Part shown: positions 9,516 through 18,900 of the stretch, piece after piece
Numbering within the stretch: position 1 is the first letter of the stretch
Layout of the letters: every line of letters starts with the position of its first letter
Source of the DNA: Clostridiales bacterium
GTDB taxonomy: Bacteria; Bacillota; Clostridia; Lachnospirales; Lachnospiraceae
Assembly (NCBI GenBank): GCA_023663185.1
Contig: JAMPHY010000022.1
Coordinates: 1 to 45,089 of the forward strand
Direction of reading: 5' to 3'
Length of the DNA: 45,089 nucleotides
The notes under the pieces: generated by a model
What the model was told of the DNA's origin: nothing
What the model saw: the letters and a program-made list of their open reading frames with translations, nothing else
The model's database searches: none
Position numbers and translations under genes: made by a program

Positions 9516-11649
9516 GATTGGAATGTTAATTGGAGATAGATATGAGATTTTGGAAAAAATCGGTACTGGCGGCATGTCGGACGTTTATAAGGCAAAAGAC
9601 CACAAGCTGAACAGGTTTGTGGCGGTCAAGGTACTTAAACAGGAGTTTAGCGAAAACGCGAATTTTGTTTCCAAATTTCAGGTAGAGGCGCAGGCGGCAG
9701 CAGGGCTTATGCATCCTAATATTGTCAATGTATATGATGTCGGCGAGGAAGGCGGCATACATTATATTGTCATGGAATTAGTAGAAGGCATTACCTTAAA
9801 AAAATATATCGAGAAAAAGGCAAGGCTTTCCGTAAAAGAGGCTATAAGCATAGCGATTCAGGTATCTATGGGAATTGCCGCCGCGCACAGCAACCATATA
9901 ATTCACCGTGATATCAAGCCTCAGAATATTATTATATCCAAAGAAGGCAAAGTTAAAGTGACAGATTTTGGTATCGCTAAGGCGGCAACCAGCAATACCA
10001 TTACATCTAACGTCATGGGCTCCGTACATTATACCTCGCCCGAACAGGCAAGGGGCGGATACAGTGATGAAAAGAGCGATATTTATTCTCTTGGCGTCAC
10101 GATGTTTGAGATGCTTACCGGACGTCTGCCTTTTAACGGAGAGACGACGGTAGCGATTGCGATTAAACATATTCAGGAAGAACTCCCTTCACCGAGAGAG
10201 TTTGTACCGGAAATTCCGGTCAGCGTGGAGCAGATTGTATACAAATGCTGCCAGAAGAGTCCTGACAGAAGATATCAGTCGATGGACGAACTGATTGTAG
10301 ATTTGAAACAGTCGCTTTTAAATCCTGACGAGGATTTTGTCAAAGTGGTTGATCCCGATGAGGAGTCGTCTACCAGAACGATTACCGATAGGGACATGGC
10401 GCAGATAAAGAGACAGACCGATAGAAGAGATTCTATGGACGATACCATGCGCCTTAGAAAAAACTCAGAGTATTATCATGAGCGCGAACGTGAGCGTTAT
10501 GAAGAGTATGAAGATGAAGACGAGGAAGATGACGAGGACGAAGAAGAATACTACGAGGAAAACGACGACTATGATCCGAAAATGGAAAGACTCACTACTT
10601 TTCTTGCAGTAGTGGCAGCGCTTTTAATCGGCGGAATTATTATTTTCATGGTCGGAAGAACTTTCGGCATGTTTAATTTTGGCTCGCCCGAAGAAGAAAC
10701 GGAGCAAGAAGAACAGATTGAAACGGTGAAAATGCCGTCGGTGGCGGGGAAGCCGTTAGACGACGTAAAACGCGAGCTGCTAGAAGCGGGGCTGACTCCT
10801 GAAATACAGTACGAGGTATCCGACGCTTACGAAGAAGGCGTCGTCATAAGAGCCAGTAAAGAAGCGGGCGAAATGGTGGAAAAGAACACAAATATAATCC
10901 TTACGGTAGCGCAGGGGAGTAACGGAGTGCCGGTGCCCGGAGTGGCTGGTAAATCTCAGTCGGAAGCGACTTCCATTTTGGAAAAAGCGGGCTTTACCGT
11001 AAGTATCTCCGAAAATTACAGTACGGACGTGGAAAAAGGATATATAATCTCACAGTCGCCGGAGGCTGATACAACGGCGCCTGCGGGAGCGGCAATAACT
11101 ATCTGGGTGAGTCTGGGTGAAGAAGAGTCCAAAGTAAAGGTTCCTAACTTAATTGGACTTACGGAGATGGACGCTATGGTGACTCTGCATGAACAAGGGT
11201 TAGAGGTCGGCACCGTAAGCCAGACCATAAATGAAGATGCCACTCTTACGGATAAGGTATGTTATCAGAGCTATTCGGCTGATTCATATGTAGATAAAGG
11301 GACTCCGATTGATTTAAAAGTCAGCATAGGTCCTACGGAAGTGACTTATAAATATACAGAAGGAATATCAGCGCCGACAGAAGACGCCGATTATCAGCCG
11401 GGAATGTCAGTATCCGTGGTTTTGTTGGCAACAGACGGCACGCAGTTATTAAGTACGCAGACGTCTTCGTTTCCGATAACGACGAACTATTCCGGAATTA
11501 AGTGCGCTACGGGCGTAGTCCAGTTTACTTTTACCGTGACGACGCCGCCTACGATGATGACTAATCCGGAAACCGGAGAGACAATGATGGTTGATGGGAC
11601 TTCTGAGGATAAGATAGTTACAAGAGTGGTTAATTTTACAGCGGAATGA
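9508..11649 (+). CDS. prkC: PASTA-domain Ser/Thr protein kinase (PrkC/Stk1 type)
   Basis: A membrane kinase of about 713 residues that senses peptidoglycan fragments or lipid II and controls wall synthesis, division and dormancy. The kinase domain (about 10-270) has GTGGMSDVYKAKD, AVKVLK, HRDIKPQN and DFGIAK. An acidic Glu/Asp run (about 331-354) precedes a single transmembrane segment (about 361-388). Three PASTA repeats follow, beginning near residues 409, 473 and 544, then a further extracellular tail. An open frame extends upstream inside the phosphatase gene, but the ATG at 9508 gives the conserved N-terminus and overlaps the phosphatase stop. Confidence 0.96.
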   Translation: MIKIGMLIGDRYEILEKIGTGGMSDVYKAKDHKLNRFVAVKVLKQEFSENANFVSKFQVEAQAAAGLMHPNIVNVYDVGEEGGIHYIVMELVEGITLKKYIEKKARLSVKEAISIAIQVSMGIAAAHSNHIIHRDIKPQNIIISKEGKVKVTDFGIAKAATSNTITSNVMGSVHYTSPEQARGGYSDEKSDIYSLGVTMFEMLTGRLPFNGETTVAIAIKHIQEELPSPREFVPEIPVSVEQIVYKCCQKSPDRRYQSMDELIVDLKQSLLNPDEDFVKVVDPDEESSTRTITDRDMAQIKRQTDRRDSMDDTMRLRKNSEYYHERERERYEEYEDEDEEDDEDEEEYYEENDDYDPKMERLTTFLAVVAALLIGGIIIFMVGRTFGMFNFGSPEEETEQEEQIETVKMPSVAGKPLDDVKRELLEAGLTPEIQYEVSDAYEEGVVIRASKEAGEMVEKNTNIILTVAQGSNGVPVPGVAGKSQSEATSILEKAGFTVSISENYSTDVEKGYIISQSPEADTTAPAGAAITIWVSLGEEESKVKVPNLIGLTEMDAMVTLHEQGLEVGTVSQTINEDATLTDKVCYQSYSADSYVDKGTPIDLKVSIGPTEVTYKYTEGISAPTEDADYQPGMSVSVVLLATDGTQLLSTQTSSFPITTNYSGIKCATGVVQFTFTVTTPPTMMTNPETGETMMVDGTSEDKIVTRVVNFTAE

Positions 11650-11660
11650 AAAGAGGGCTA

Positions 11661-12539
11661 ATGGTAGGAAAAATTATCAAGGGTATTGCAGGCTTCTACT
11701 ATGTGTATGTGGAAGGAAAAGGCGTATATTCATGCAGGGCGAAGGGGATTTTCAGAAATATTCATATAAAGCCGCTTGTAGGCGATAATGTACGCATGGA
11801 AGTGCTTGACGAAAATGATAAAGAAGGAAATGTCATAGAGATTCTTCCGCGCCAGAATGAATTGATACGTCCTGCTGTAGCCAATATAGACCAAGCGCTA
11901 GTTATCTTTGCCATTGTCAAGCCGGCTCCTAATTTTAATCTGCTTGACCGTTTTCTAATACACATGGAGCGTCAGAATATCTCCAGTGTCATATGTTTCA
12001 ATAAAAAAGATTTAGCCACGCAGGAAGAAATGGATATCGTGCGCAGTGCATACGATGGCTGCGGATATAGAGTGATGTTTGCAAGCGCGCTTGAAAATGA
12101 AGGTATAGAAGAGTTAAAGCAGGTTCTTGCAGGAAAGACGACAACCCTCGCCGGACCAAGCGGCGTCGGCAAATCTACTATTATCAACTGTCTTAATCCC
12201 GAAGCAGCAATGGAGACCGGAAGCATTAGCGAAAAGATTGAAAGAGGTCGTCATACCACAAGACATTCTGAGATAATTGCCTTAGGGGACGATACATATA
12301 TTATGGATACGCCGGGCTTTACTTCGCTTGATATTGCGGATATCGACAAAGACAAATTAGGTTTATACTATCCGGAATTTAGGCGGCATGAGCCCTATTG
12401 CCGTTTCAGCGGCTGCGCGCATATGGACGAGCCCGACTGCAGCGTTAAGGAAGCGGTAGAGCGCGGAGATATCAGCAGGGTGCGCTATGAAAATTACAGG
12501 CTGCTGTACCGTGAGGTTAAGGATAGGAGAAGGTATTGA
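11661..12539 (+). CDS. rsgA: ribosome small-subunit biogenesis GTPase RsgA
   Basis: RsgA is a circularly permuted GTPase that proofreads late 30S maturation. An OB-fold N-terminus precedes the permuted GTPase order: NKKD (G4), then GPSGVGKST (G1), then DTPG (G3). A zinc site (CRFSGCAHMDEPDC) follows in the C-terminal domain. An earlier ATG at 11646 overlaps the kinase stop, but the ATG at 11661 has an AGAGGG site and gives the usual N-terminus, so I chose it (292 residues). In many Firmicutes the next genes are rpe and thiN; here a convergent regulator follows instead. Confidence 0.95.
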   Translation: MVGKIIKGIAGFYYVYVEGKGVYSCRAKGIFRNIHIKPLVGDNVRMEVLDENDKEGNVIEILPRQNELIRPAVANIDQALVIFAIVKPAPNFNLLDRFLIHMERQNISSVICFNKKDLATQEEMDIVRSAYDGCGYRVMFASALENEGIEELKQVLAGKTTTLAGPSGVGKSTIINCLNPEAAMETGSISEKIERGRHTTRHSEIIALGDDTYIMDTPGFTSLDIADIDKDKLGLYYPEFRRHEPYCRFSGCAHMDEPDCSVKEAVERGDISRVRYENYRLLYREVKDRRRY

Positions 12540-12551
12540 AAATTCTGTCGC

Positions 12552-13142
12552 TTAAGCCGGTGCGTTATCTAACTCCGCCGCCTTAAGAATGTTAGTTATA
12601 GAGTTGTGGAATATCAATGAAATATACTGCATACTTTTTTCACGGTCGGGAATAGAGCCTTTATCAATCCATTCAAGTATAAGGCTTGCAATTGCTCCGG
12701 TATAAAATCTGCTTAATAAGTCTTTAAAATCCTGCGGGGCGTTGATATTATTTTTCTGCGCCGCCTTTTCAATAACCGACGCGGATACTTCGATAAGGTC
12801 ATGGTGGAAAAACTGTGACAGTTCGTTTTTTCCCATAGAATGATAAATATTTTTAAGAATTACTTCGTTTTCATCAATATAATCCATTACAAAGTAAATG
12901 GCTTCTTCATAATTTTCAACTAAATCCATTTGTTTAACGACTTCAATCGCCTCCTGCTTAAGCATCCAGCTTAGCAATACATAAATATTTTCAAAATGGT
13001 AATAAAAAGTCTTACGGTTTACTTTACAGTCTGCGACAATCTCACTTACGGTCACTTTGGATAAAGATTTGCTTTCCAACAGTTTTTTTAAAGAGGCGGC
13101 AAGCATTTTTTTGGTATTAAGCGATGTGATTTCATATTTCAT
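12552..13142 (-). CDS. TetR/AcrR-family transcriptional regulator
   Basis: The 196-residue protein starts MKYEITSLNTKK and has an N-terminal helix-turn-helix with VTVSEIVADCKVNRKTFYYHF, the TetR fingerprint, and a helical C-terminal effector domain resembling the DhaS-like subgroup. An extended N-terminus up to 13238 is open, but it runs through tandem repeats and would start at about the predicted transcription start, so I place the start at 13142 with GGGG about 10 bases upstream. It is divergent from the MMPL exporter and probably represses it. The ligand is unknown. Confidence 0.88.
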   Translation of the reverse strand: MKYEITSLNTKKMLAASLKKLLESKSLSKVTVSEIVADCKVNRKTFYYHFENIYVLLSWMLKQEAIEVVKQMDLVENYEEAIYFVMDYIDENEVILKNIYHSMGKNELSQFFHHDLIEVSASVIEKAAQKNNINAPQDFKDLLSRFYTGAIASLILEWIDKGSIPDREKSMQYISLIFHNSITNILKAAELDNAPA

Positions 13143-13184
13143 ATGAGAGCATGTCCCCTTTTCATATTTACGCAGAGTTTCTAA

Positions 13185-13232
13185 TTGCACAATCATTTCT
13201 GCTTGTACAATTATTTCTGCATGGCTGAACTG
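13185..13232. repeat. tandem 18-bp repeats plus one arm of a 30-bp inverted repeat
   Basis: Two 18-bp direct copies (13185-13202 and 13203-13220, 16 of 18 identical) sit between the tetR start codon and its promoter. The second copy together with ATGGCTGAACTG (13221-13232) is repeated in inverted orientation at the end of the exporter gene (15881-15910, 29 of 30 identical). The location suits an autoregulatory operator, but the match at the far end of the exporter gene needs another explanation. Confidence 0.7.
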
Positions 13233-13243
13233 CTGCAATAATT

Positions 13244-13271
13244 ATTATACATGTGTCCGGCAAAATTGCAA
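13244..13271 (-). promoter_or_regulatory. promoter of the tetR gene
   Basis: On the minus strand TTGCAA (13271-13266) and TATAAT (13249-13244) are separated by 16 bp. Transcription would begin near 13237 and read through the 13185-13232 repeats before the tetR start codon. This placement supports the shorter tetR open frame. It is a consensus match only. Confidence 0.45.
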
Positions 13272-13430
13272 TAGATAAGCCCCAATATATCTACATTTTT
13301 CATCAAATATGCTAAAAATGTCCAAATTTTACACATTTGTGGCAAATTGACCGTTGTTTTTGCAGGATTTGTTTCGTATATATTGGTCTATGGAAATTAA
13401 GAAAAAAGCATTAAAGGGGGCACATTTAGC

Positions 13431-15902
13431 GTGGAGAATAAGGGCAATACGGAGAAAAATGCGAATCAGGTAATGCTGAAGATATGTGGATTTATTGTTG
13501 ATAAGCGAAATCTTTTTTTTCTGATTTTCGGCATTCTGATTGTTTTTTCCGCGATATCAAGAAATTGGGTAGGGGTAGAGAACTCCATGTCGTATTATCT
13601 GCCGGGGACGACGGAGACAAGACAGGGGCTTGACCTTATGGAAGAGGAGTTTATTACATATGGCACATGTAATGTGCTGCTTGCCAACGTGTCGTATGAG
13701 CAGGCGCAGGAAGTCTGTGAACGGATAGAAAACATAGGCGGAGTTTTTTCGGTGGACTTTGATGACTCTACAGAGCATTACACAAATGGTTCCGCCTATT
13801 ATAATATTACTTTTGATTATGATGAGAACGATGACGCCTGCCTTGAGGCGCTTAATAAGGTAAAGGAGCTTTTGGCGGACTTAGATTATTATCTGACGAC
13901 GGGGCTTGGCAATACGCAGGCTGAGCTGATTGGACAGGAAATGAATACGATTTCTGTATTGGTGGCGGTTATTGTAGTGTCGGTGCTGCTTTTGACGACT
14001 CAGGCGTATGCGGAGATTCCGGTGCTGCTTATTACCTTTTTATCCGCCGCGATTATCCAGATGGGTACGAACTTTCTCTTAGGTACTATTTCCTTTGTAT
14101 CCAATTCGGTAACAATCGTTTTGCAGCTTGCCTTATCCGTGGATTATGCGGTTATTCTTTTAAACAGATATAAAGAAGAACATGCCAAGTATGAGGCGAG
14201 GGAAGCGGCGATTATTGCACTTAGCAAGGCGATTCCAGAGATAGCCGGAAGCTCTCTTACCACCATAGGCGGTCTGATTGCTATGACCTTTATGCAGTAT
14301 AAGATGGGACCGGATTTGGGCGTTGTCTTGATTAAGGCGATTATCTTAAGTTTGTTTGCAGTATTTTTATTGATGCCGGGCGTTATTATGCTGTTTTCTA
14401 AGCTGATGGATACCACTAAGCATAAAAATTTCATTCCGGATATCCCCATCGTAGGGAAGTTTGCATATGTATCAAGACATATTGTGGCGCCGCTTTTTCT
14501 GATTGCGATTGTCGCAGGATATATGATTTCCAAGAATTGTCCGTATGTCTTTGGCTATAGTACGGTTACGCCGCCGCTACAGAACAGTGTGCAGAAGGCG
14601 GAAGCAATGCAGGAGATGAATTTTGGCAGCGAGAACATGGTAGCGTTGATTGTGCCCTCAGGCAGTTATGATAATGAAAAAGCCTTGCTGCGCGATTTGG
14701 ACGCTTGTCCGGAGGTAGATTATACGATGGGGCTTGCCAATATCGAGGCGATGGACGGCTATAATCTGACAGATAAGCTTACGCCCAGACAGTTTTCTGA
14801 ATTGATTGACTTGGACTACGAGGTGGCGGAATTAATCTATACCGCATATGCGGTCAATGATGAGGATTATGCTAAAGTAGTCAACGGACTGGCGGATTAT
14901 CAGGTGCCTTTAATCGATATGTTTATGTTTGTATATGATGAAGTGGAAGAGGGTTATGTGACCTTAGAGGCTGATTTGCAGGAAACTCTTGACGATGCCT
15001 ATAAGCAGATGAATTTCGCCAAAAACCAGCTTCAAGGAGAGAATTACAGCCGTATGCTTGTATATCTGACGCTGCCAGAGGAGAGTGAAGAAACATTTGC
15101 TTTCTTAGATAAGATACATGAGATAGCTGGAAAATATTATAACGGTACGGTGTTAGTCTGCGGCGAGTCTGTCAGTCAGTATGATTTACAGAAAACTTTT
15201 TCCCGCGACAATATGGTTGTAAACGTCGTATCGATTTTAGTAGTATTGGTGGTGCTTTTGTTCACCTTTAAATCAGCGGGTATGCCAATTCTGCTGATTG
15301 CAGTTATACAGGGAAGCATCTGGATTAATTTCTCCGTGCCTGCTTTGCAGCATGATAACCTCTTTTTCTTAGGTTATCTGATAGTCAGTTCTATCCAGAT
15401 GGGCGCGAATATTGATTACGCCATCGTTATTGCCAGCCGCTACACCGATTTGCGCAAGACTATGGGAAGAAAGGAATCAATTATAAATACTATGAATCTT
15501 TCGTTCCCTACGATTATTACTTCCGGCACTATGTTAGCGGTGGCGGGTATTCTGATTGGCAAGATGACTTCCGATGTCGCTATCTTCGGCATTGGTAAAT
15601 GCTTAGGACGAGGTACGCTGATTTCCATATTTATTACGATGTTCGTACTACCGCAGATTCTTCTGGTGGGCGACGCTATTATAGAAAAGACGGCGTTTGT
15701 CATGAATATGCCGATTAGGACTAAAAACGCCACGGGACTTATTAAGGTGGACGGTCTGGTACACGGTAAAATCGACGGCATGGTGACAGGCAGCATGAAT
15801 GCGATTATCAGAGGTAGTGTCAGCGCCTATGTAGAGGCGGGAGATGTGACAGAACTGACGCAGGAAGAATATGAGAGTATCAGTTCAGCCATGCAGAAAT
15901 GA
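13431..15902 (+). CDS. MMPL/RND-family membrane transporter
   Basis: This 823-residue integral membrane protein belongs to the MMPL/RND putative drug or lipid exporter family. It has the duplicated layout of one N-terminal membrane segment, a large extracytoplasmic loop, then a bundle of five membrane segments, repeated twice. Conserved SVDYAVILL and ANIDYAIVI motifs mark the proton-relay segments of each half. Translation starts at GTG 13431 after AAAGGGGG. The divergent TetR gene probably controls it. The following secreted GLUG protein may be its partner, as the two are close and in the same direction. The substrate is unknown. Confidence 0.9.
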   Translation: MENKGNTEKNANQVMLKICGFIVDKRNLFFLIFGILIVFSAISRNWVGVENSMSYYLPGTTETRQGLDLMEEEFITYGTCNVLLANVSYEQAQEVCERIENIGGVFSVDFDDSTEHYTNGSAYYNITFDYDENDDACLEALNKVKELLADLDYYLTTGLGNTQAELIGQEMNTISVLVAVIVVSVLLLTTQAYAEIPVLLITFLSAAIIQMGTNFLLGTISFVSNSVTIVLQLALSVDYAVILLNRYKEEHAKYEAREAAIIALSKAIPEIAGSSLTTIGGLIAMTFMQYKMGPDLGVVLIKAIILSLFAVFLLMPGVIMLFSKLMDTTKHKNFIPDIPIVGKFAYVSRHIVAPLFLIAIVAGYMISKNCPYVFGYSTVTPPLQNSVQKAEAMQEMNFGSENMVALIVPSGSYDNEKALLRDLDACPEVDYTMGLANIEAMDGYNLTDKLTPRQFSELIDLDYEVAELIYTAYAVNDEDYAKVVNGLADYQVPLIDMFMFVYDEVEEGYVTLEADLQETLDDAYKQMNFAKNQLQGENYSRMLVYLTLPEESEETFAFLDKIHEIAGKYYNGTVLVCGESVSQYDLQKTFSRDNMVVNVVSILVVLVVLLFTFKSAGMPILLIAVIQGSIWINFSVPALQHDNLFFLGYLIVSSIQMGANIDYAIVIASRYTDLRKTMGRKESIINTMNLSFPTIITSGTMLAVAGILIGKMTSDVAIFGIGKCLGRGTLISIFITMFVLPQILLVGDAIIEKTAFVMNMPIRTKNATGLIKVDGLVHGKIDGMVTGSMNAIIRGSVSAYVEAGDVTELTQEEYESISSAMQK

Positions 15903-15934
15903 TTGTACAACTTATTAATGGCATGGCTGAACTG
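15881..15934 (+). repeat. perfect 14-bp hairpin overlapping the exporter stop
   Basis: CAGTTCAGCCATGC (15881-15894) and GCATGGCTGAACTG (15921-15934) are exact inverted copies separated by 26 bases, spanning the end of the exporter gene. No T-run follows, so it is not a standard terminator. The left arm extends into the 30-bp inverted repeat shared with the tetR leader. Confidence 0.75.
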
Positions 15935-15968
15935 TTGTGACAAAATAGAAATAAAGAGGTGAAAGAAT

Positions 15969-18900
15969 ATGTATAAAAATATATATAAGAAAAGAGCAGT
16001 ATCTTTATTACTGACGCTTATGCTTATCACAATGCCGACTCTAGACGTTATGGCGCAGGAGACGGAAGAAGAAATCTCGAAAGAAGATACAACGAAAGAG
16101 AGCGTTATTACTATCGAAGACGCGAACGAAACCTTAGAGTCCTATGATTCGGAAGAGAGTGAGTGGAAGGAGATACATATAAAATCTGTGAACGATTTCA
16201 GAATATTTTCCAGAAACTGCCGGCTGGATACATGGTCGCAGGATAAGAAAGTGTATCTGGAATGCGATTTGGACTTAACGGACGACGATTTTACTTCGAT
16301 TCCCACTTTTGGCGGTTACTTCGACGGGCAGGGATATACCATAAGCGGCTTGAGAATAAGTGATTCCGTATCATATACGGGCTTATTCTGCTATACGCAA
16401 AAGACGGCGGTAATTGCCAATCTGAACGTGAAAGGCTCTGTGCGCCCGACGGGAAAACAGGTTGTAGTAGGCGGTATCGTAGGCGATAACAGGGGGATTA
16501 TAATTAATTGTTCCTTTAACGGAATAGTAGAGGGAAACGATTATGTCGGTGCCATCACAGGATATAATGAGCCAAGCGGCGTATTGATAAAATGTAAGAC
16601 AGACGGCAGAATAAAGGGTGCGCATTATACGGGCGGTATCGCGGGTTATAATATGGGAAATATTTGCGGCTGCGTCAATGAGGCGGACGTCAATATTTAC
16701 AACAGCGATACGGCAATGTCGATAGAGGATATAAATATCGAGCAATATACAGTGGGGCTTTTAAATACAGAAAGCGACGGCGAGAATAATAAACAGGAGT
16801 CTATCAATAACAATACTATTGATTCAGGCGGTATCGCGGGACTTTCCACAGGTATCATACAGTCCTGTGTCAATAACGGAACAGTCGGCTATGAGCATGT
16901 CGGCTACAATATGGGCGGTATCGTAGGGCGGCAGTCGGGCTATGTATATGACTGCGAGAATACCGGAATTGTCTATGGACGTAAAGATGTAGGCGGTATC
17001 GCGGGACAGACTGAGCCGTATATCGCCATCGACTTAACGCAGGATATCGCCTATCAGCTTTCTCAGAATATTGATAAGCTGCATGATATAACCAGTCGTA
17101 TGATAGAGGACGCGGGCTCCGAATCCGATACTATTTCGGGAAGACTCACGATTATACAGGCTTTTGTGGATAGCGCGCTTGATGATATGTCATTCTTATC
17201 CGACGAGACAATAGTATGGGCTGATAATATGACCGGTTCAGTCAATGAAGCTTTAAGTCGTATCAGATATATTATAGACGAGGGTTCAAAAGAGAACGGA
17301 GTGGTTGACGAGACAGCGGAAGCGGCAGGTAATTTAAAAAACGCGGCGAGTGAGCTGGACGATACGGTGGCTACGCTCAATGTGTACCAATATATGACGT
17401 CGGAAGAAAAAGCAAGCTATGATAATGCCAAACAGAAAATAAAAGATGGAGAGAAAGTTTATACAGAGGCGTATTCTAAGGCGGTAAAGGCACATAAAAA
17501 TATGTATATTGACGAGCTGCGAGGGGATTCTGCATATAATGGGACAGGGATTAGTGAGGTTGAAGGAACTAACGAGAGTGAAGGAATTAGCGAGGTTGAA
17601 GAAACTAACGAAAGTGAAGAGACTAGCGAAAGTGAAGAAATTAGTGAGAGTGAAGGAACTAGCGAAAGCGGAGAAACTAGCGAGAGTGGAGAAACTAACG
17701 AGAATGGAGAGATTAATGAGTCCGCGGGAGTTGATGGGAACGAAGAAATTAATGAGGACAAAGAACAAAATGATAATGCCAGTGAAGATGTTGGCAGCGC
17801 AGAGCTTAATGTAGAAAGGCTTAACAAGGAAAAAGACAACGGGGATAATAATGATATCGAAGAACTTAATGTGAATGGGGAACTTAACGAGGACGACTTA
17901 AGACCAGTGATTGACAGTGAAGTACAGAAGAATTGGGCTTATAGCAGCAATTTTGAAGACTATCTGGAAGTGGAGGACTGGGTTCACTATGACGTCGATA
18001 CGGATACTGTCAGCAGTTTTCCGGCGCTTGGCACGGAACGGGAAGAGTTAGACAATAACCTTCTTAGAGATGTGACGGATAAAATGTCCGATAACGCTTC
18101 GGATATTGATGATGAATCATATGATTACGCAGACAAGAAATATCGTGAGAGCTGCGGCGATTCGTATTCCGGTCATGGTTATTCGCAGGATATGAAAGAT
18201 TATCTAAACACCATGTCGGAAATTGTGCTGCGACATGAAGATGATATGACAGAGGCAGCAGCCAAAGAACTTAGGCAGGCGGTAGGATATGCTAAGGACG
18301 CGGCGCAAAATCTGGAAAACGCCGGAAATGAGGCGAAGAATATTGTAAATAGTTTGGAAGATATGCCGGATATTAGTATGCCGCAGTTTGGAAACGATTA
18401 CCGCGCTAAAATGAGCAGCCTTAACCTTAATCTGCAGGGACTTTCAGAAAATATGGGATATCTAAACAATGAAATGTCATCGACAAATGACGTGCTGCTT
18501 GACGATATGGCGCAGCTTAACGACCAGTTCAGCGTGATTATGAGACTCTATACCGATGCGCTTGACGGCGTGCTGGAAATGGACTATTCCAATATATATG
18601 AGGATAATTCAAAAGAAGACGCCGAAACAAGTACGGAAGCCACAATCGCTAACTGCAAGAACAGCGGAACGGTAGCAGGTGATATAAATGTGTCCGGAAT
18701 CGCGGGAACAATGGCGATAGAGTATGATTTTGATTTAGAGAGTGATGTGACGGGAATCGAAGACGCAAAGTTAAACTCCACTTTTTTAACCAAGTGCGTG
18801 CTTAGAAGCAATGTCAACACAGGCAGGATTACCGCGCAGAAAAGCTGCGTGGGCGGTATATCCGGACTACAGGAAATGGGGACGATTCTGTGGTGTGAGA

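Noticed and set aside
13143-13238. N-terminal extension of the TetR protein
   Set aside because: It runs through DNA tandem repeats and would begin at the predicted transcription start; the conserved TetR fold begins after 13142.
17334-17839. Long open frames on both strands opposite the GLUG protein's Glu/Ser tract
   Set aside because: They are by-products of the repeated codons; they have no ribosome sites, and the + frame of the GLUG protein is continuous through them.
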